Assembly: GCA_036375715.1 (NCBI GenBank)
Contig: DASVBS010000007.1
Coordinates: 1 to 42,755 of the forward strand
Source of the DNA: Longimicrobiaceae bacterium
GTDB lineage: Bacteria; Gemmatimonadota; Gemmatimonadetes; Longimicrobiales; Longimicrobiaceae
Length of the DNA stretch: 42,755 bases
Direction: 5' to 3'
Part shown: one piece after another, positions 8,633-17,463 of the stretch
How the letters are laid out: every line of letters begins with the position of its first letter
Position numbering within the stretch: position 1 is the first letter of the stretch
Made by a program: the position numbers and the translations under genes
The notes under the pieces: generated by a model
Databases searched by the model: none
What the model was told of the DNA's origin: nothing
What the model saw: only the letters and a program-made list of their open reading frames with translations

Positions 8633-9004
8633 ATGGCACTGGGAATGAAGCAGCGGCGGGAGCGGCGCGAGCGCCGGCATCGCCGGGTCCGCAAGAAGGT
8701 GGTCGGCACCGCCGAGCGGCCCCGTCTGGTGGTCTTCCGCTCGCTGAAGAATATCGAGGCGCAGGTCGTCGACGACACGCGTGGAGTCACGCTGCTGGGT
8801 ATCTCCACCCTGGCCTCGGACGTGAAGGCGAACGGCGCCGAGCTATCGAAGACCGATCGAGGCCGCCTGGCCGGAAAGCTTCTCGCCGAGAAGGCGAAGG
8901 CCGCCGGCATCACGCGGGTCGTGTTCGACCGCGGCGGCTATCTCTATCACGGCCGTGTGAAGGCCTTCGCCGAAGGCGCCCGCGAGGGCGGCCTCGAGTT
9001 TTAA
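8633..9004 (+). CDS. rplR: 50S ribosomal protein L18
   Basis: A 123-residue L18 with [40 protein letters not shown] and the C-terminal [28 protein letters not shown]. It binds 5S rRNA with L5 and L25. The start ATG at 8633 has only a weak upstream AGGATCG stretch. rpsE follows 9 bases later. Confidence 0.97.
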   Translation: MALGMKQRRERRERRHRRVRKKVVGTAERPRLVVFRSLKNIEAQVVDDTRGVTLLGISTLASDVKANGAELSKTDRGRLAGKLLAEKAKAAGITRVVFDRGGYLYHGRVKAFAEGAREGGLEF

Positions 9005-9013
9005 GGGGGAAGC

Positions 9014-9607
9014 GTGGCTAGAGATCAGCAGCAGAATCGAGGCGGCGGTCGCGAGGGCCGGGGCGGTCGCGAGGGTCGCGCGGGCGGCCGGAGCGAGCGC
9101 GGGAGCCGCGGGCAGCGCGAGTCGGAGTTCAAGGAGAACGTCATCCACATCAACCGCGTCGCCAAGGTGGTGAAGGGCGGCCGGCGGTTCTCCTTCTCCG
9201 CGTTGGTGGCGGTCGGCGACCAGCAGGGCCGGGTCGGCGTGGGTACCGGCAAGGCCAACGAGGTCTCCGAGGCGGTGCGCAAGGCGCTGGAGACGGCGCG
9301 GCGCGCCATGGTGACGGTGCCGATCATCGCCGGGACGATCCCGCACGAGATCGTAGGTCACTCCGGGGCCGGAAAGGTGCTCCTTCGTCCCGCGGGTCCG
9401 GGAACCGGCGTGATCGCCGGCGGACCGGTGCGCGCGGTGCTGGAGTGCGCGGGCGTGCACGACATCCTCACCAAGAGCCTCGGGTCGAACAATCCGGGCA
9501 ACATGGTGCTGGCCACCATGGATGCGCTCACGAGACTGACTACCCGCGAGCGTCTCGCCGTCGAGCGTGGCGTTCCGGTCGAGGCGCTGGAGGCGGCCCA
9601 TGGCTAA
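9014..9607 (+). CDS. rpsE: 30S ribosomal protein S5 with Gly/Arg-rich N-terminal extension
   Basis: The S5 core runs from about residue 39 ([31 protein letters not shown]) to the end, with the conserved [30 protein letters not shown]. The protein has 197 residues, about 30 more than usual. The extra 38 N-terminal residues are repeats of arginine, glycine and glutamate ([16 protein letters not shown]). The GTG start at 9014 is preceded by AAGGGGGAAG. S5 lines the mRNA entry site. It overlaps rpmD by 8 bases. Confidence 0.96.
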   Translation: MARDQQQNRGGGREGRGGREGRAGGRSERGSRGQRESEFKENVIHINRVAKVVKGGRRFSFSALVAVGDQQGRVGVGTGKANEVSEAVRKALETARRAMVTVPIIAGTIPHEIVGHSGAGKVLLRPAGPGTGVIAGGPVRAVLECAGVHDILTKSLGSNNPGNMVLATMDALTRLTTRERLAVERGVPVEALEAAHG

Positions 9608-9791
9608 GCTGCTCGAGATCCGACAGATTCGTAGTGGCGTGGGGATGCCGAAGGACCAGCGAGCCACGCTCGCGGCGCTGGGGCTGAAGCACCAGCGGAC
9701 CGTCATCCAGAAGGACAACCCCGCCATTCGTGGCATGATCTTCAAGGTCCGCCATCTCGTCGAGGTGACGGAGCGGGAAGGGCAGGAGTAA
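9600..9791 (+). CDS. rpmD: 50S ribosomal protein L30
   Basis: A 63-residue L30 from the ATG at 9600, inside the end of rpsE. It reads [29 protein letters not shown] and then [17 protein letters not shown], the full family pattern. The frame is open upstream to 9567, but that would add non-family residues. It ends directly against the rplO start. Confidence 0.96.
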   Translation: MAKLLEIRQIRSGVGMPKDQRATLAALGLKHQRTVIQKDNPAIRGMIFKVRHLVEVTEREGQE

Positions 9792-10247
9792 ATGGACGGA
9801 CTCCACAATCTGCGGCGCCCCGAGGGGTCGCACCGGAACCGGAAGCGCGTCGGCCGTGGGCCGGGCTCCGGGAAGGGGAAGACCGCCGGGTACGGCCACA
9901 AGGGCTCCAAGGCGCGCACCGGCAGTCACGGACCGGGTGGCGGCAAGGCGCACTTCGAGGGCGGTCAGATGCCTCTGCAGCGCCGCCTGCCCAAGCGGGG
10001 CTTCAACAACCCGAACCGGGTCGAGTACCAGGTGGTGAACCTCTTCCAGCTGGAGCGGCTGGAGGAGACCGAGATCACTCCCGAGACGCTCCTGAAGCAC
10101 GGGCTCATCGGCTACGCAAAGAAGCCGGTCAAGGTGCTCGGCGGCGGTGAGCTGAGCCGGGGTATTACCGTTTCCGCGCACGCGTTCAGCAAGTCGGCGC
10201 GCGAGAAGATCGGCGCGGCGGGCGGTACGGTACAGGAGATCGGCTGA
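9792..10247 (+). CDS. rplO: 50S ribosomal protein L15
   Basis: A 151-residue L15 with [36 protein letters not shown], the glycine-rich N-terminal arm, and the C-terminal [32 protein letters not shown]. It is a late assembly protein of 50S. No spacer separates it from rpmD, and secY follows after 2 bases. Confidence 0.97.
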   Translation: MDGLHNLRRPEGSHRNRKRVGRGPGSGKGKTAGYGHKGSKARTGSHGPGGGKAHFEGGQMPLQRRLPKRGFNNPNRVEYQVVNLFQLERLEETEITPETLLKHGLIGYAKKPVKVLGGGELSRGITVSAHAFSKSAREKIGAAGGTVQEIG

Positions 10248-10249
10248 CG

Positions 10250-11569
10250 ATGAGCAATCCCGTCACCACCCTGTTCCGGATTCCGGAGCTCAAGGACAAG
10301 ATCCTCTTCACGCTGTTCCTCGTCTTCATCTATCGCCTCGGCGCGCACGTGGTGGCGCCGGGCATCGATGTGACGGCGCTGCGCGATTTCGCGGGTCAGC
10401 TCCAGGGGACGGTGTTCGGGATCTACGACATGTTCGTGGGTGGCGGGCTGTCGCGCGCGACGGTATTCGCCCTCGGCATCATGCCGTATATCTCCGCGAG
10501 CATCATGTTCCAGCTGCTCGCGGCGGTATTCCCGTCCATCGAGCGGATGCAGAAGGAGGGGGAGGAGGGGCGGAAGAAGCTCACGCAATATACGCGGTAC
10601 GCCACGGTCGGCCTCTCGGCCGCCCAGGCGTACGGCTATTCGATCTTCCTGGAAGGGATCCCCGGGGCGGTGGTGAACCCGGGCATCGGCTTCAAGCTGA
10701 TCATGATCCTGGCGCTCACCACCGGCGCCGTGTTCGTGATGTGGCTGGGTGAGCAGATCACCGAGCGCGGCATCGGGAACGGGATGAGCCTGCTCATCTT
10801 CTTCTCGATCATCGAGGCGATCCCGAGCGCGATCGTGCAGACGGTCGAGCTGGTGCGGGTGGGTGAGGTCACCGGTCTGGCGCTGATCATCCTTGCCGCG
10901 GTCTCGGTGGCCACCATCTCCGCGACCATAGCGGTGACGATGGCGGCGCGGAAGATCCCGGTGCAGATCCCGCGCAAGGTGATGGGGAAGGGGCGGGTCC
11001 GGGAGGGCCAGAAGTCCTTCATCCCGCTGCGTCTGATCTCGGCGGGCGTGATGCCGATCATCTTCGCCCAGTCGATCATCGTGGTACCCGGGACCTTCGC
11101 GACCTTCGCGGACACCCCCTGGTTGCAGCAGGCGGCGGGCTGGTTCCAGTACGGCACCTGGCCGTATTACATCAGCTTTGGCCTGCTGACGATCTTCTTC
11201 ACCTACTTCTACACCGCCATCATCTTCAACCCCGTCGATCTGGCGGAGAACCTGAAGAAGCAGGGCGCCTTCGTGCCCGGAGTGAAGCCGGGTGCGCGCA
11301 CGGCCGAGTACATCGACCGGGTGTTGACGCGCATCTCCTTCCCGGGGTCTCTCTTCCTGACCGCCGTGGCGATCGTTCCGCAGCTGGTTCTCGACGCGGT
11401 GGGGGTGCCCTTCCTGGGCCGGCTGCTGGGCGGGACCGGCCTGCTGATCGTCGTCGGCGTCGGCCTGGACACCGTGCAGCAGATGCAGCAGCACCTGCTC
11501 CTGCGCCACTACGACGGCTTCATGAAGCGTGGCCGGGTGAAGTTCCGGGGGCGGCAGAGGTATATCTGA
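10250..11569 (+). CDS. secY: Protein translocase subunit SecY
   Basis: A 439-residue membrane protein with about ten hydrophobic segments. Family signatures include ELKDKILFTLFLVFIYRLGAHV at the N-terminus, ALGIMPYISASIMFQLL in TM2, and GEQITERGIGNGMSLLIF in the middle. The cytosolic loop has RKIPVQIPRKVMG. SecY is the protein-conducting channel of the Sec system in the inner membrane. Its place between rplO and adk is the standard spc-operon order. Confidence 0.98.
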   Translation: MSNPVTTLFRIPELKDKILFTLFLVFIYRLGAHVVAPGIDVTALRDFAGQLQGTVFGIYDMFVGGGLSRATVFALGIMPYISASIMFQLLAAVFPSIERMQKEGEEGRKKLTQYTRYATVGLSAAQAYGYSIFLEGIPGAVVNPGIGFKLIMILALTTGAVFVMWLGEQITERGIGNGMSLLIFFSIIEAIPSAIVQTVELVRVGEVTGLALIILAAVSVATISATIAVTMAARKIPVQIPRKVMGKGRVREGQKSFIPLRLISAGVMPIIFAQSIIVVPGTFATFADTPWLQQAAGWFQYGTWPYYISFGLLTIFFTYFYTAIIFNPVDLAENLKKQGAFVPGVKPGARTAEYIDRVLTRISFPGSLFLTAVAIVPQLVLDAVGVPFLGRLLGGTGLLIVVGVGLDTVQQMQQHLLLRHYDGFMKRGRVKFRGRQRYI

Positions 11570-11576
11570 GAGGGGT

Positions 11577-11738
11577 GGTTATCCGTTATCCGTTATCCGT
11601 TTGTCAGTTATCAGTCATCAGTCATCAGTTGTCACTTGGGACCGACGAGCTGACCCGGAGCCATGCGGTCTGGCTACTGCGGGGCAGGGCATCGGTCTCG
11701 ATCCATGACGGATAACGGATAACTGATAGCGGATAACC
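11577..11738. repeat. Heptamer inverted-repeat element 6 (composite)
   Basis: The left side starts 8 bases after the secY stop with three TTATCCG units (11579-11599). It continues with a second array, TCAGTTA, TCAGTCA, TCAGTCA, TCAGTTG, TCA (11604-11634). The right arm (11706-11738) is complementary to the first array and has a single ACTGATA unit matching the second. The core has GGGACCG and CGGTCTCGA in complementary positions. It lies between secY and adk. Confidence 0.88.
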
Positions 11739-11769
11739 ATAGGCCGTTACAGCTACGTCAACCATCCAG

Positions 11770-12402
11770 ATGCTACTCATCCTCCTCGGCGCGCCGGGGG
11801 CAGGTAAGGGAACGCAGGGAAGTCTCCTGGCCGAGAAGCTGGGGGTGCCGAAGATCGCCACGGGGGACATCCTGCGCGAGGCGGTGCGGGCGGGGACGCC
11901 GCTGGGCGAGGAGGCGCGGCGCTACATGGATGCCGGCGAGCTGGTGCCGGATGGCGTGATCCTCGGGCTGGTGCGTGACGCGCTGGCCGACCCGTCGGCG
12001 GAGAAAGGCGCCATCTTCGACGGCTTTCCGCGCAATGTGGCGCAGGCCGAGTCGCTCGCGGGGATCCTGCGGGAGCAGGGCCGTAGCGTCGACGCGGTGG
12101 TCGCGCTCGAGGTCGAGCCGGAGGCGATCGTAAAGCGGATGTCCGGTCGCCGCACCGACCCCGAGACGGGCGAGGTCTACCACATCGAGCACAACCCCCC
12201 GCCTCCAGAGATCGCGGACCGGGTGGTTCAGCGCCCCGACGACCGGGAGGAGACGATCCGGCACCGGCTCGAGGTATACGAGGAATCGACGCGGCCGCTG
12301 ATCGACTACTACGAGCGGGCCGGCGTGCCGGTGCACCGGGTGGACGGGGATCGACCCATCGACGTCGTCCAGGCTGACCTGCAGCGGATCGTGGCGGGTT
12401 GA
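11770..12402 (+). CDS. adk: Adenylate kinase
   Basis: A 210-residue adenylate kinase converting ATP and AMP to two ADP. The P-loop GAPGAGKGT is at residues 7-15, the DGFPRN motif at 84-89, and the LID begins near GRRTDPETGEVYH (126-138). The LID has no cysteines, so this is the long, non-zinc form. The start codon follows a pyrimidine-rich stretch with no clear ribosome-binding site. It overlaps map by 4 bases (TTGA). Confidence 0.97.
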   Translation: MLLILLGAPGAGKGTQGSLLAEKLGVPKIATGDILREAVRAGTPLGEEARRYMDAGELVPDGVILGLVRDALADPSAEKGAIFDGFPRNVAQAESLAGILREQGRSVDAVVALEVEPEAIVKRMSGRRTDPETGEVYHIEHNPPPPEIADRVVQRPDDREETIRHRLEVYEESTRPLIDYYERAGVPVHRVDGDRPIDVVQADLQRIVAG

Positions 12403-13163
12403 TCACGCTGAAGTCGCCCGAGGAGATCAAGGCGATCGCGCGGGCTGGGGCGATCATCGCCGACCTGTTCCGGGTGATTCCGGGCGAGCTCTTACCGGGG
12501 AGGAGCACCGCCGACCTGGACCGCTTCGCCGAGGAGTTCATCCGCTCTCACGCGGGCGCGGAGCCGGCGTTCAAGGGCCTGTACGGCTTTCCGGCCACCC
12601 TCTGTACGAGCATCAACCACGAGGTCGTGCACGGCATCCCCTCCTCGAGGCGCAAGCTGGTCGAGGGGGACGTGCTGAGCATCGACTGCGGCGTGAAGCT
12701 GGAGGGGTTCTACGCCGACGCCGCCGTCACGCTGCCGGTGGGGGAAGTGGCCCCCGAGGTGAGCCGGCTGTTGAAGATGACGCGCGAGAGCCTGCTCGCC
12801 GGCGTGGCCGAGGCGCGCCCCGGGAAGCGGCTGGGCGACATCGGCGCGGCGATCCAGGCAGTGGCGGAGCGCGAGGGCTACGGCATCGTACGCGACCTGG
12901 TCGGTCACGGGATCGGCCGCTCTCCGCACGAGGAGCCGCAGGTACCCAACTACGGCAAGGCCGGCCGGGGGATGCCGCTCGAGGTGGGGCTGGTGATCGC
13001 GATCGAGCCGATGTTCAACCTGGGCACCGCCGACGTGCGCACCATGCCCGACCGCTGGACGGTGATCACCGCCGATCGCCGCGTGTCCGCTCACTTCGAG
13101 CACACCGTGGCGGTGACGGAGGCGGGGCCGAGGGTGCTCACGCCGTGGGAGCTGGCTGATTGA
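12399..13163 (+). CDS. map: Methionine aminopeptidase, type I
   Basis: A 254-residue type I enzyme that removes the initiator methionine from nascent proteins. The five metal ligands are in place: D96, D107, H170, E203 and E234, along with H78 (VVHG) and H177. The start is a TTG overlapping the adk stop; the first residues ITLKSPEEIKAIARAG match the family. It is the last gene before a 273-base gap containing a repeat element and a good promoter. Confidence 0.96.
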   Translation: MITLKSPEEIKAIARAGAIIADLFRVIPGELLPGRSTADLDRFAEEFIRSHAGAEPAFKGLYGFPATLCTSINHEVVHGIPSSRRKLVEGDVLSIDCGVKLEGFYADAAVTLPVGEVAPEVSRLLKMTRESLLAGVAEARPGKRLGDIGAAIQAVAEREGYGIVRDLVGHGIGRSPHEEPQVPNYGKAGRGMPLEVGLVIAIEPMFNLGTADVRTMPDRWTVITADRRVSAHFEHTVAVTEAGPRVLTPWELAD

Positions 13164-13190
13164 GGAAGTGGAACGCGGGGTGGAGGCCTC

Positions 13191-13360
13191 GGGCTATCCG
13201 TTGGGATTGGGGTTATCCGTTAGGATTGGCGTTATCCGTTATCGGTTATCCGTTGGGATCGGTGGACCAGCCCACAGCCCGTCCTCCAGCAACCGCGTCC
13301 ACCGCCCAAGGAGGGGCTGGTCGGGAGCCGCGTCCTGGTCCGGACGGATAACGGATAACC
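13191..13360. repeat. Heptamer inverted-repeat element 7 (TTATCCG type, interrupted)
   Basis: The left arm (13194-13255) has CTATCCG, TTATCCG, then TTATCCG, TTATCGG, TTATCCG, interrupted by two related spacers (TTGGGATTGGGG and TAGGATTGGC). The right arm (13342-13360) has two complementary units. The left arm is longer than the right arm, so only part can pair. It fills most of the map-rpmJ gap. No infA gene is found in this gap, although infA often sits here. Confidence 0.85.
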
Positions 13361-13374
13361 GCGCATGGACGACC

Positions 13375-13403
13375 TTGCTCCATCTCCGAATCCTGGTTAT
13401 TAT
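13375..13403 (+). promoter_or_regulatory. Sigma-70-like promoter for rpmJ-rpsM-rpsK
   Basis: TTGCTC at 13375-13380 and TATTAT at 13398-13403 are separated by exactly 17 bases, in an AT-rich patch beginning 15 bases after repeat element 7. Transcription would start about 13410, some 27 bases before rpmJ. It would drive the alpha-operon part of the cluster (rpmJ, rpsM, rpsK and perhaps rpsD, rpoA, rplQ). Confidence 0.6.
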
Positions 13404-13436
13404 TCCGAGCTATTGTTCTGACGAAGCGAGGCGACG

Positions 13437-13553
13437 ATGAAGGTACGCGCTAGCGTAAAGCCGATCTGCGAGCACTGCAAGGTGATCCGGCGGCGCGGAG
13501 TGGTTCGCATCATCTGCAAGAAGAACCCGCGCCACAAGCAGCGGCAGGGTTAA
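13437..13553 (+). CDS. rpmJ: 50S ribosomal protein L36, zinc-binding type
   Basis: A 38-residue protein, [20 protein letters not shown] and then [18 protein letters not shown], which is L36. The zinc ligands C11, C14, C27 and H33 are all present, so it is the zinc-dependent form. It has a GAAGCGAGGCGACG purine-rich upstream stretch and precedes rpsM by 19 bases, as in most bacteria. Confidence 0.97.
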   Translation: MKVRASVKPICEHCKVIRRRGVVRIICKKNPRHKQRQG

Positions 13554-13572
13554 GTCAACATCGGGAGAGCAC

Positions 13573-13953
13573 ATGGCTCGCATCGCGGGTGTCGATCTGC
13601 CGCGTGAGAAGCGCGTCGAGATCGGTCTGACGTACATCTACGGAATCGGTCGCGCGTCGGCCCAGAAGATCCTGGAGCAGGCGGGCGTGGATCCCGACCG
13701 GCGGGTGCATCAGCTCACCGACGAGGAGGTGAACCGTCTTCGTCGGACGATCGATGCGTCGTACCGGGTGGAGGGCGTGCTGCGGGCCGAAGTGGCGCGG
13801 AACATCAAGCGGCTGATGGACATCGGCTGCTACCGCGGGCTTCGGCATCGGCGCGGTCTGCCGGTTCGCGGACAGCGCACGCACACCAACGCACGCACCA
13901 AGAAGGGTCCGCGCCGGGCGATCGCCGGCAAGAAGAAGCCCGGGAAGAAGTAA
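13573..13953 (+). CDS. rpsM: 30S ribosomal protein S13
   Basis: A 126-residue S13 with [34 protein letters not shown] and the C-terminal [34 protein letters not shown], a basic tail that contacts P-site tRNA. GGGAGAGC precedes the start. rpsK follows 15 bases later. Confidence 0.98.
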   Translation: MARIAGVDLPREKRVEIGLTYIYGIGRASAQKILEQAGVDPDRRVHQLTDEEVNRLRRTIDASYRVEGVLRAEVARNIKRLMDIGCYRGLRHRRGLPVRGQRTHTNARTKKGPRRAIAGKKKPGKK

Positions 13954-13968
13954 GGAGCGAACAGCCTC

Positions 13969-14361
13969 ATGGCAAAGCCGAAGCAGGGTGGGCGGGCGAA
14001 GGCCAAGCGCCACGTCGACGCGGAGGGGATCGCCTACATCCAGGCGACCTTCAACAACACGATCATCACGATCACCGACATGGCGGGCAATGCCGTCGTG
14101 TGGGGGAGCGCGGGCAAGGCGGGCTTCAAGGGCTCCAAGAAGTCGACCCCCTTCGCCGCCACCGTCGCCGCCGAGCAGGCCGCGAAGGAGGCGTTGAACA
14201 TGGGGATGAAGCGCGTGCACGTGCGGGTGCAGGGGCCGGGGTCCGGCCGCGAGTCCGCGATCCAGGCGATCGCCGCCGCGGGCATCGCGATCCGCTCCAT
14301 CCGCGACGTGACCCCGATCCCGCACAACGGGTGCAGGCCGCCGAAGAAGCGCAGGGTGTGA
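13969..14361 (+). CDS. rpsK: 30S ribosomal protein S11
   Basis: A 130-residue S11 with [42 protein letters not shown] and the C-terminal [20 protein letters not shown]. It forms part of the 30S platform near the mRNA exit. AAGGAGCGAAC precedes the ATG. A heptamer repeat element starts within 10 bases of its stop. Confidence 0.98.
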   Translation: MAKPKQGGRAKAKRHVDAEGIAYIQATFNNTIITITDMAGNAVVWGSAGKAGFKGSKKSTPFAATVAAEQAAKEALNMGMKRVHVRVQGPGSGRESAIQAIAAAGIAIRSIRDVTPIPHNGCRPPKKRRV

Positions 14362-14368
14362 CAACTAC

Positions 14369-14514
14369 GGTTATCCGTTATCCGTTATCCGTTGGAACCG
14401 GTGTCGAGCCCGGAGCTGTGGCCCCCAGTTATCGCGCCCAGCGCTAAAGCAGGGGGCAAGCAGCGGGCGGCGTCTCGGTCCCGACTGACAACGGATAGCT
14501 GATAACGGATATCC
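14369..14514. repeat. Heptamer inverted-repeat element 8 (TTATCCG type)
   Basis: The left arm (14371-14391) is three exact TTATCCG units. The right arm (about 14486-14514) has degenerate complementary units, including one GATAGCT. The core begins with GGAACCGG and ends with CGGTCCCGACTGA (14476-14488), the same 13 bases as element 4. After the element there are about 100 further bases before rpsD with no recognised promoter. Confidence 0.9.
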
Positions 14515-14613
14515 ATGGTGAGGAAGGGCGGTGGCGGGGCCAACTTGGTGTAAACCTCAGCGACCGGCTGGGGGAGGAAGCCTTAACAGAACGTCAGGAG
14601 ATTTCGAGGATCA

Positions 14614-15250
<637 letters not shown>

Positions 15251-15256
15251 GCGAAT

Positions 15257-15324
15257 GGCTATCAGCTATCCGCTATCGGCTATCAGTCCCATCGACCGAT
15301 AGCCGATAGCCGGTAGCCGATAGC
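15257..15324 (+). repeat. Heptamer inverted-repeat element 9 (CTATCGG type), compact hairpin
   Basis: The left arm is CTATCAG, CTATCCG, CTATCGG, CTATCAG (15259-15286). The right arm (15298-15324) is complementary, with only 11 bases between the arms. It would form a nearly uninterrupted stem of about 25 base pairs starting 8 bases after the rpsD stop. The sequence TTCTTTACTT follows immediately, so an intrinsic terminator or attenuator role ahead of rpoA is possible. It is the shortest-looped member of the family. Confidence 0.9.
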
Positions 15325-15349
15325 TTCTTTACTTATCTCCCGGAGGAGT

Positions 15350-16438
15350 ATGGTGGAACTGGACCTGACCGGCCTGCAGATGCCGAATCTGCCCGAGCAG
15401 CCGCGTGAGGGGCAGATCGTGCTGCGTCCGCTCGAGCGCGGTTTCGGGCACACGCTGGGCAACACGATGCGCCGGATTCTACTCTCCCGGCTTCGCGGCG
15501 CCGCGGTCTGGGCGTTCCGTACCGACGGCGTTCTCCACGAGCACCAGACAATCCCGGGCGTCGTCGAGGACGTGCACCAGGTCATTCGCAACCTCAAGAA
15601 CCTGGTCATCAAGCTGGACGACGAGACGGATGAGGCGGTGCTCGAGCTGCGTGCCAGCTCGGCCGGTCCGGTGGCGGCGGCGAACATCCGGGAAAATCCG
15701 GCGGTGACCATCGTCAACCCCGATCATCACATCCTCGAGCTCACCGAGGACCGGGACCTGAGGATGGAGCTGTACGTGAACAAGGGGCGGGGTTTCGTGC
15801 TGGCGGATCAGCATCCCATCCCTCGGGGAATGCCGGCCGACCTCGTGCGCATCGATGCCGTGTACAACCCGGTGCGCCGGGCTAACTTCGTCGTCGAGGA
15901 GACGCGCGTTGGCCAGCGGACCGACTTCGATAGGCTGGTGCTCGAGGTGGAGACCAACGGCGCGATCGACGTGCCGACGGCGGTGCAGTATGCCGCACGG
16001 CTGGCGATCGAGCACTTCAGCTACCTGGCCGGTGCACGTCCCTCGTGGACGGAGGAGCGGAGCTGGGGATCGGGTGTGGAATCGGCCGCTGCGCGCAGCC
16101 CGTTTGCGGGTGGTGTGCCGGTACCGCCTCGCATCCAGGACGTGCTGAACCGTCCCATCGAGGACCTGGCGGAGCTGAGCGTGCGCAGCCGCAACAGCCT
16201 GCAGAAGGAAAACATTCAGACGGTGCGCGACCTGGTCCAGCGGACCGAGGAGCAGATGCTCGCCATCGACAATTTCGGCAAGAAGTCCCTACAGGAGATC
16301 AACGAGTTCCTCGCCCAGCAGGGCCTCCGCTTCGGGGTCCGGCTCGCCGAGGGCGAGAACGGCACGTTGTGGTGGTCGGAGGGCGCCGAGGAAGACGGTG
16401 AGGGGTCGGGCGGCACCGACGAGGAACCCTCGGCCTGA
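15350..16438 (+). CDS. rpoA: RNA polymerase alpha subunit
   Basis: A 362-residue alpha subunit. The N-terminal domain has RPLERGFGHTLGNTMRRILLSRLRGAAVW and GRGFVLADQH. The C-terminal domain (about 265-330) has NRPIEDLAELSVRSRNSLQKENIQTVRDLV, which binds promoter UP elements and activators. The protein ends in an acidic tail (EEDGEGSGGTDEEPSA), longer than in E. coli. The GGAGGAG site sits very close to the ATG at 15350; the GTG three bases on would give better spacing, so the exact start is uncertain by one codon. Confidence 0.97.
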   Translation: MVELDLTGLQMPNLPEQPREGQIVLRPLERGFGHTLGNTMRRILLSRLRGAAVWAFRTDGVLHEHQTIPGVVEDVHQVIRNLKNLVIKLDDETDEAVLELRASSAGPVAAANIRENPAVTIVNPDHHILELTEDRDLRMELYVNKGRGFVLADQHPIPRGMPADLVRIDAVYNPVRRANFVVEETRVGQRTDFDRLVLEVETNGAIDVPTAVQYAARLAIEHFSYLAGARPSWTEERSWGSGVESAAARSPFAGGVPVPPRIQDVLNRPIEDLAELSVRSRNSLQKENIQTVRDLVQRTEEQMLAIDNFGKKSLQEINEFLAQQGLRFGVRLAEGENGTLWWSEGAEEDGEGSGGTDEEPSA

Positions 16439-16462
16439 AGGACACCACTGGAGCGATAGAAG

Positions 16463-16825
16463 ATGCGACATCGTAAGAAAGGCCGTCAGCTCAGCCGTAC
16501 GGCGAGCCACCGGGAGGCGCTGCTGCGGAACCTGGCGACCAGCCTGTTCCGTCACGGGCGGATCTCCACCACCACCGCCAAGGCCAAGGAGCTGCGTCCG
16601 TACGCGGAGCGGCTGATCACGCTGGCCAAGCGGGGAGACCTGCACGCCCGCCGGCTCGCTGCGCGCAAGATTGCGGACCGCGAGGTGCTCGGCACGCTGT
16701 TCGACACGATCGGACCCCGCTTCGCCGAGCGCCCGGGCGGCTACACCCGAGTGCTGAAGCTCGGACATCGCCAGGGCGACGGCGCCGAGATGGCACTGAT
16801 CGAGCTGGTCGACCGCGGGGAGTAA
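16463..16825 (+). CDS. rplQ: 50S ribosomal protein L17
   Basis: A 120-residue L17 with [58 protein letters not shown], the diagnostic N-terminal half. L17 lies near the tunnel exit. It is the last gene of the alpha segment, as in most bacteria, and is followed by two hairpins. Confidence 0.98.
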   Translation: MRHRKKGRQLSRTASHREALLRNLATSLFRHGRISTTTAKAKELRPYAERLITLAKRGDLHARRLAARKIADREVLGTLFDTIGPRFAERPGGYTRVLKLGHRQGDGAEMALIELVDRGE

Positions 16826-16848
16826 CGAGCCGATTCTTTTCGGGCTCG
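16826..16848 (+). other. Hairpin directly after rplQ
   Basis: CGAGCC (16826-16831) pairs with GGCTCG (16843-16848) around a T-rich loop, starting at the base after the rplQ stop. The downstream sequence is not a T-run, so it is a weak terminator candidate on its own. It may protect the 3' end or act with the next hairpin. Confidence 0.45.
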
Positions 16849-16875
16849 GTTAGAAGCTCGCGGGACACAACAAAC

Positions 16876-16926
16876 AGGGCGCGAAGACGGCTCCGGAAGG
16901 GGTCGGGCTCGCGCCCTGGGTGTTTT
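16876..16926 (+). terminator. Probable terminator of the ribosomal superoperon
   Basis: AGGGCGCGA (16876-16884) and TCGCGCCCT (16909-16917) form a perfect 9-bp stem. The sequence GGGTGTTTT follows. Given its position about 50 bases after rplQ and before a gene on the opposite strand, it is the likely 3' end of the operon. The loop is long (24 bases) and partly self-complementary. Confidence 0.55.
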
Positions 16927-17161
16927 GGGGAACCCGCACGGCGAATCCGCGGGCGGAATCGCTGGGCGCCGTACTGGCGCGGTGGAAATTGGCGCGGGGT
17001 CGGGTTGGGTGGCGGGCATTGGTGGCGTCGGGCAACGGACGTCCGGCACGCGGATCCGTACCCGGGTGTCCCGCCGCATGGCGGGCGGGCATGGCGCGCC
17101 CGCAACGTTGATGTGCAGGCGGGTTCCGCACATTCGCGAAACTGCCCGCGCTGGCAAACCA
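16927..17161. other. Intergenic stretch without a recognisable gene
   Basis: About 235 bases between the superoperon terminator and the rpmB terminator. Open frames cross it on both strands, but they have no family resemblance and run into rpmB antisense. Nothing resembling an RNA gene or repeat element was seen. Base composition is G-rich on the plus strand. Confidence 0.5.
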
Positions 17162-17197
17162 AAAGCGGCCGCTCCTCATACGAGGGGCGGCCGCTTC
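17162..17197 (-). terminator. Intrinsic terminator of rpmB
   Basis: A hairpin of more than 12 base pairs with one mismatch is built on AAGCGGCCGC (17163-17172) and GCGGCCGCTT (17187-17196). On the minus strand the stem is followed by TTTTGGTTT. It lies 31 bases beyond the rpmB stop, which fits intrinsic termination. Confidence 0.75.
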
Positions 17198-17227
17198 AAC
17201 AACTCGAGCGAAACGCGACGCTACCGC

Positions 17228-17422
17228 TCAGCCGGCCTTCTGCACACGGCCGGCAGAGAGGCACTTGGTGCAGACCCGCACGCGCTTGCGCGTACCGTTC
17301 TCGGTGACGATCCGCGCCGGCTGGAGATTCGGGAGCCAGCGGCGGCGGGTCTTGTTGTTGGCGTGACTGACGTTGTTCCCGGTCCGCGGCCCCTTGCCGC
17401 AAACGGCGCAAACTGCGGCCAT
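17228..17422 (-). CDS. rpmB: 50S ribosomal protein L28, zinc-binding type
   Basis: A 64-residue L28, [20 protein letters not shown] and then [16 protein letters not shown], with cysteine pairs C5/C8 and C51/C54 giving a zinc ribbon. The minus-strand start has CGAGGAGATTGAT upstream, a good ribosome-binding site. It is monocistronic, with its own promoter and terminator, and opposite in orientation to the ribosomal superoperon. Confidence 0.97.
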   Translation of the reverse strand: MAAVCAVCGKGPRTGNNVSHANNKTRRRWLPNLQPARIVTENGTRKRVRVCTKCLSAGRVQKAG

Positions 17423-17463
17423 ATCAATCTCCTCGTGCGAGCGCGTTCAAGGTCGAGCCTCAT

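Noticed and set aside
10112-11509. A 465-codon open frame antisense to secY
   Set aside because: It is a high-GC shadow: rich in Asp, His, Arg and Gly with no family resemblance, and secY on the other strand is certain.
13160-13440. Two small open frames in the map-rpmJ gap as possible infA
   Set aside because: They translate the heptamer repeats and lack the IF-1 S1-fold sequence.
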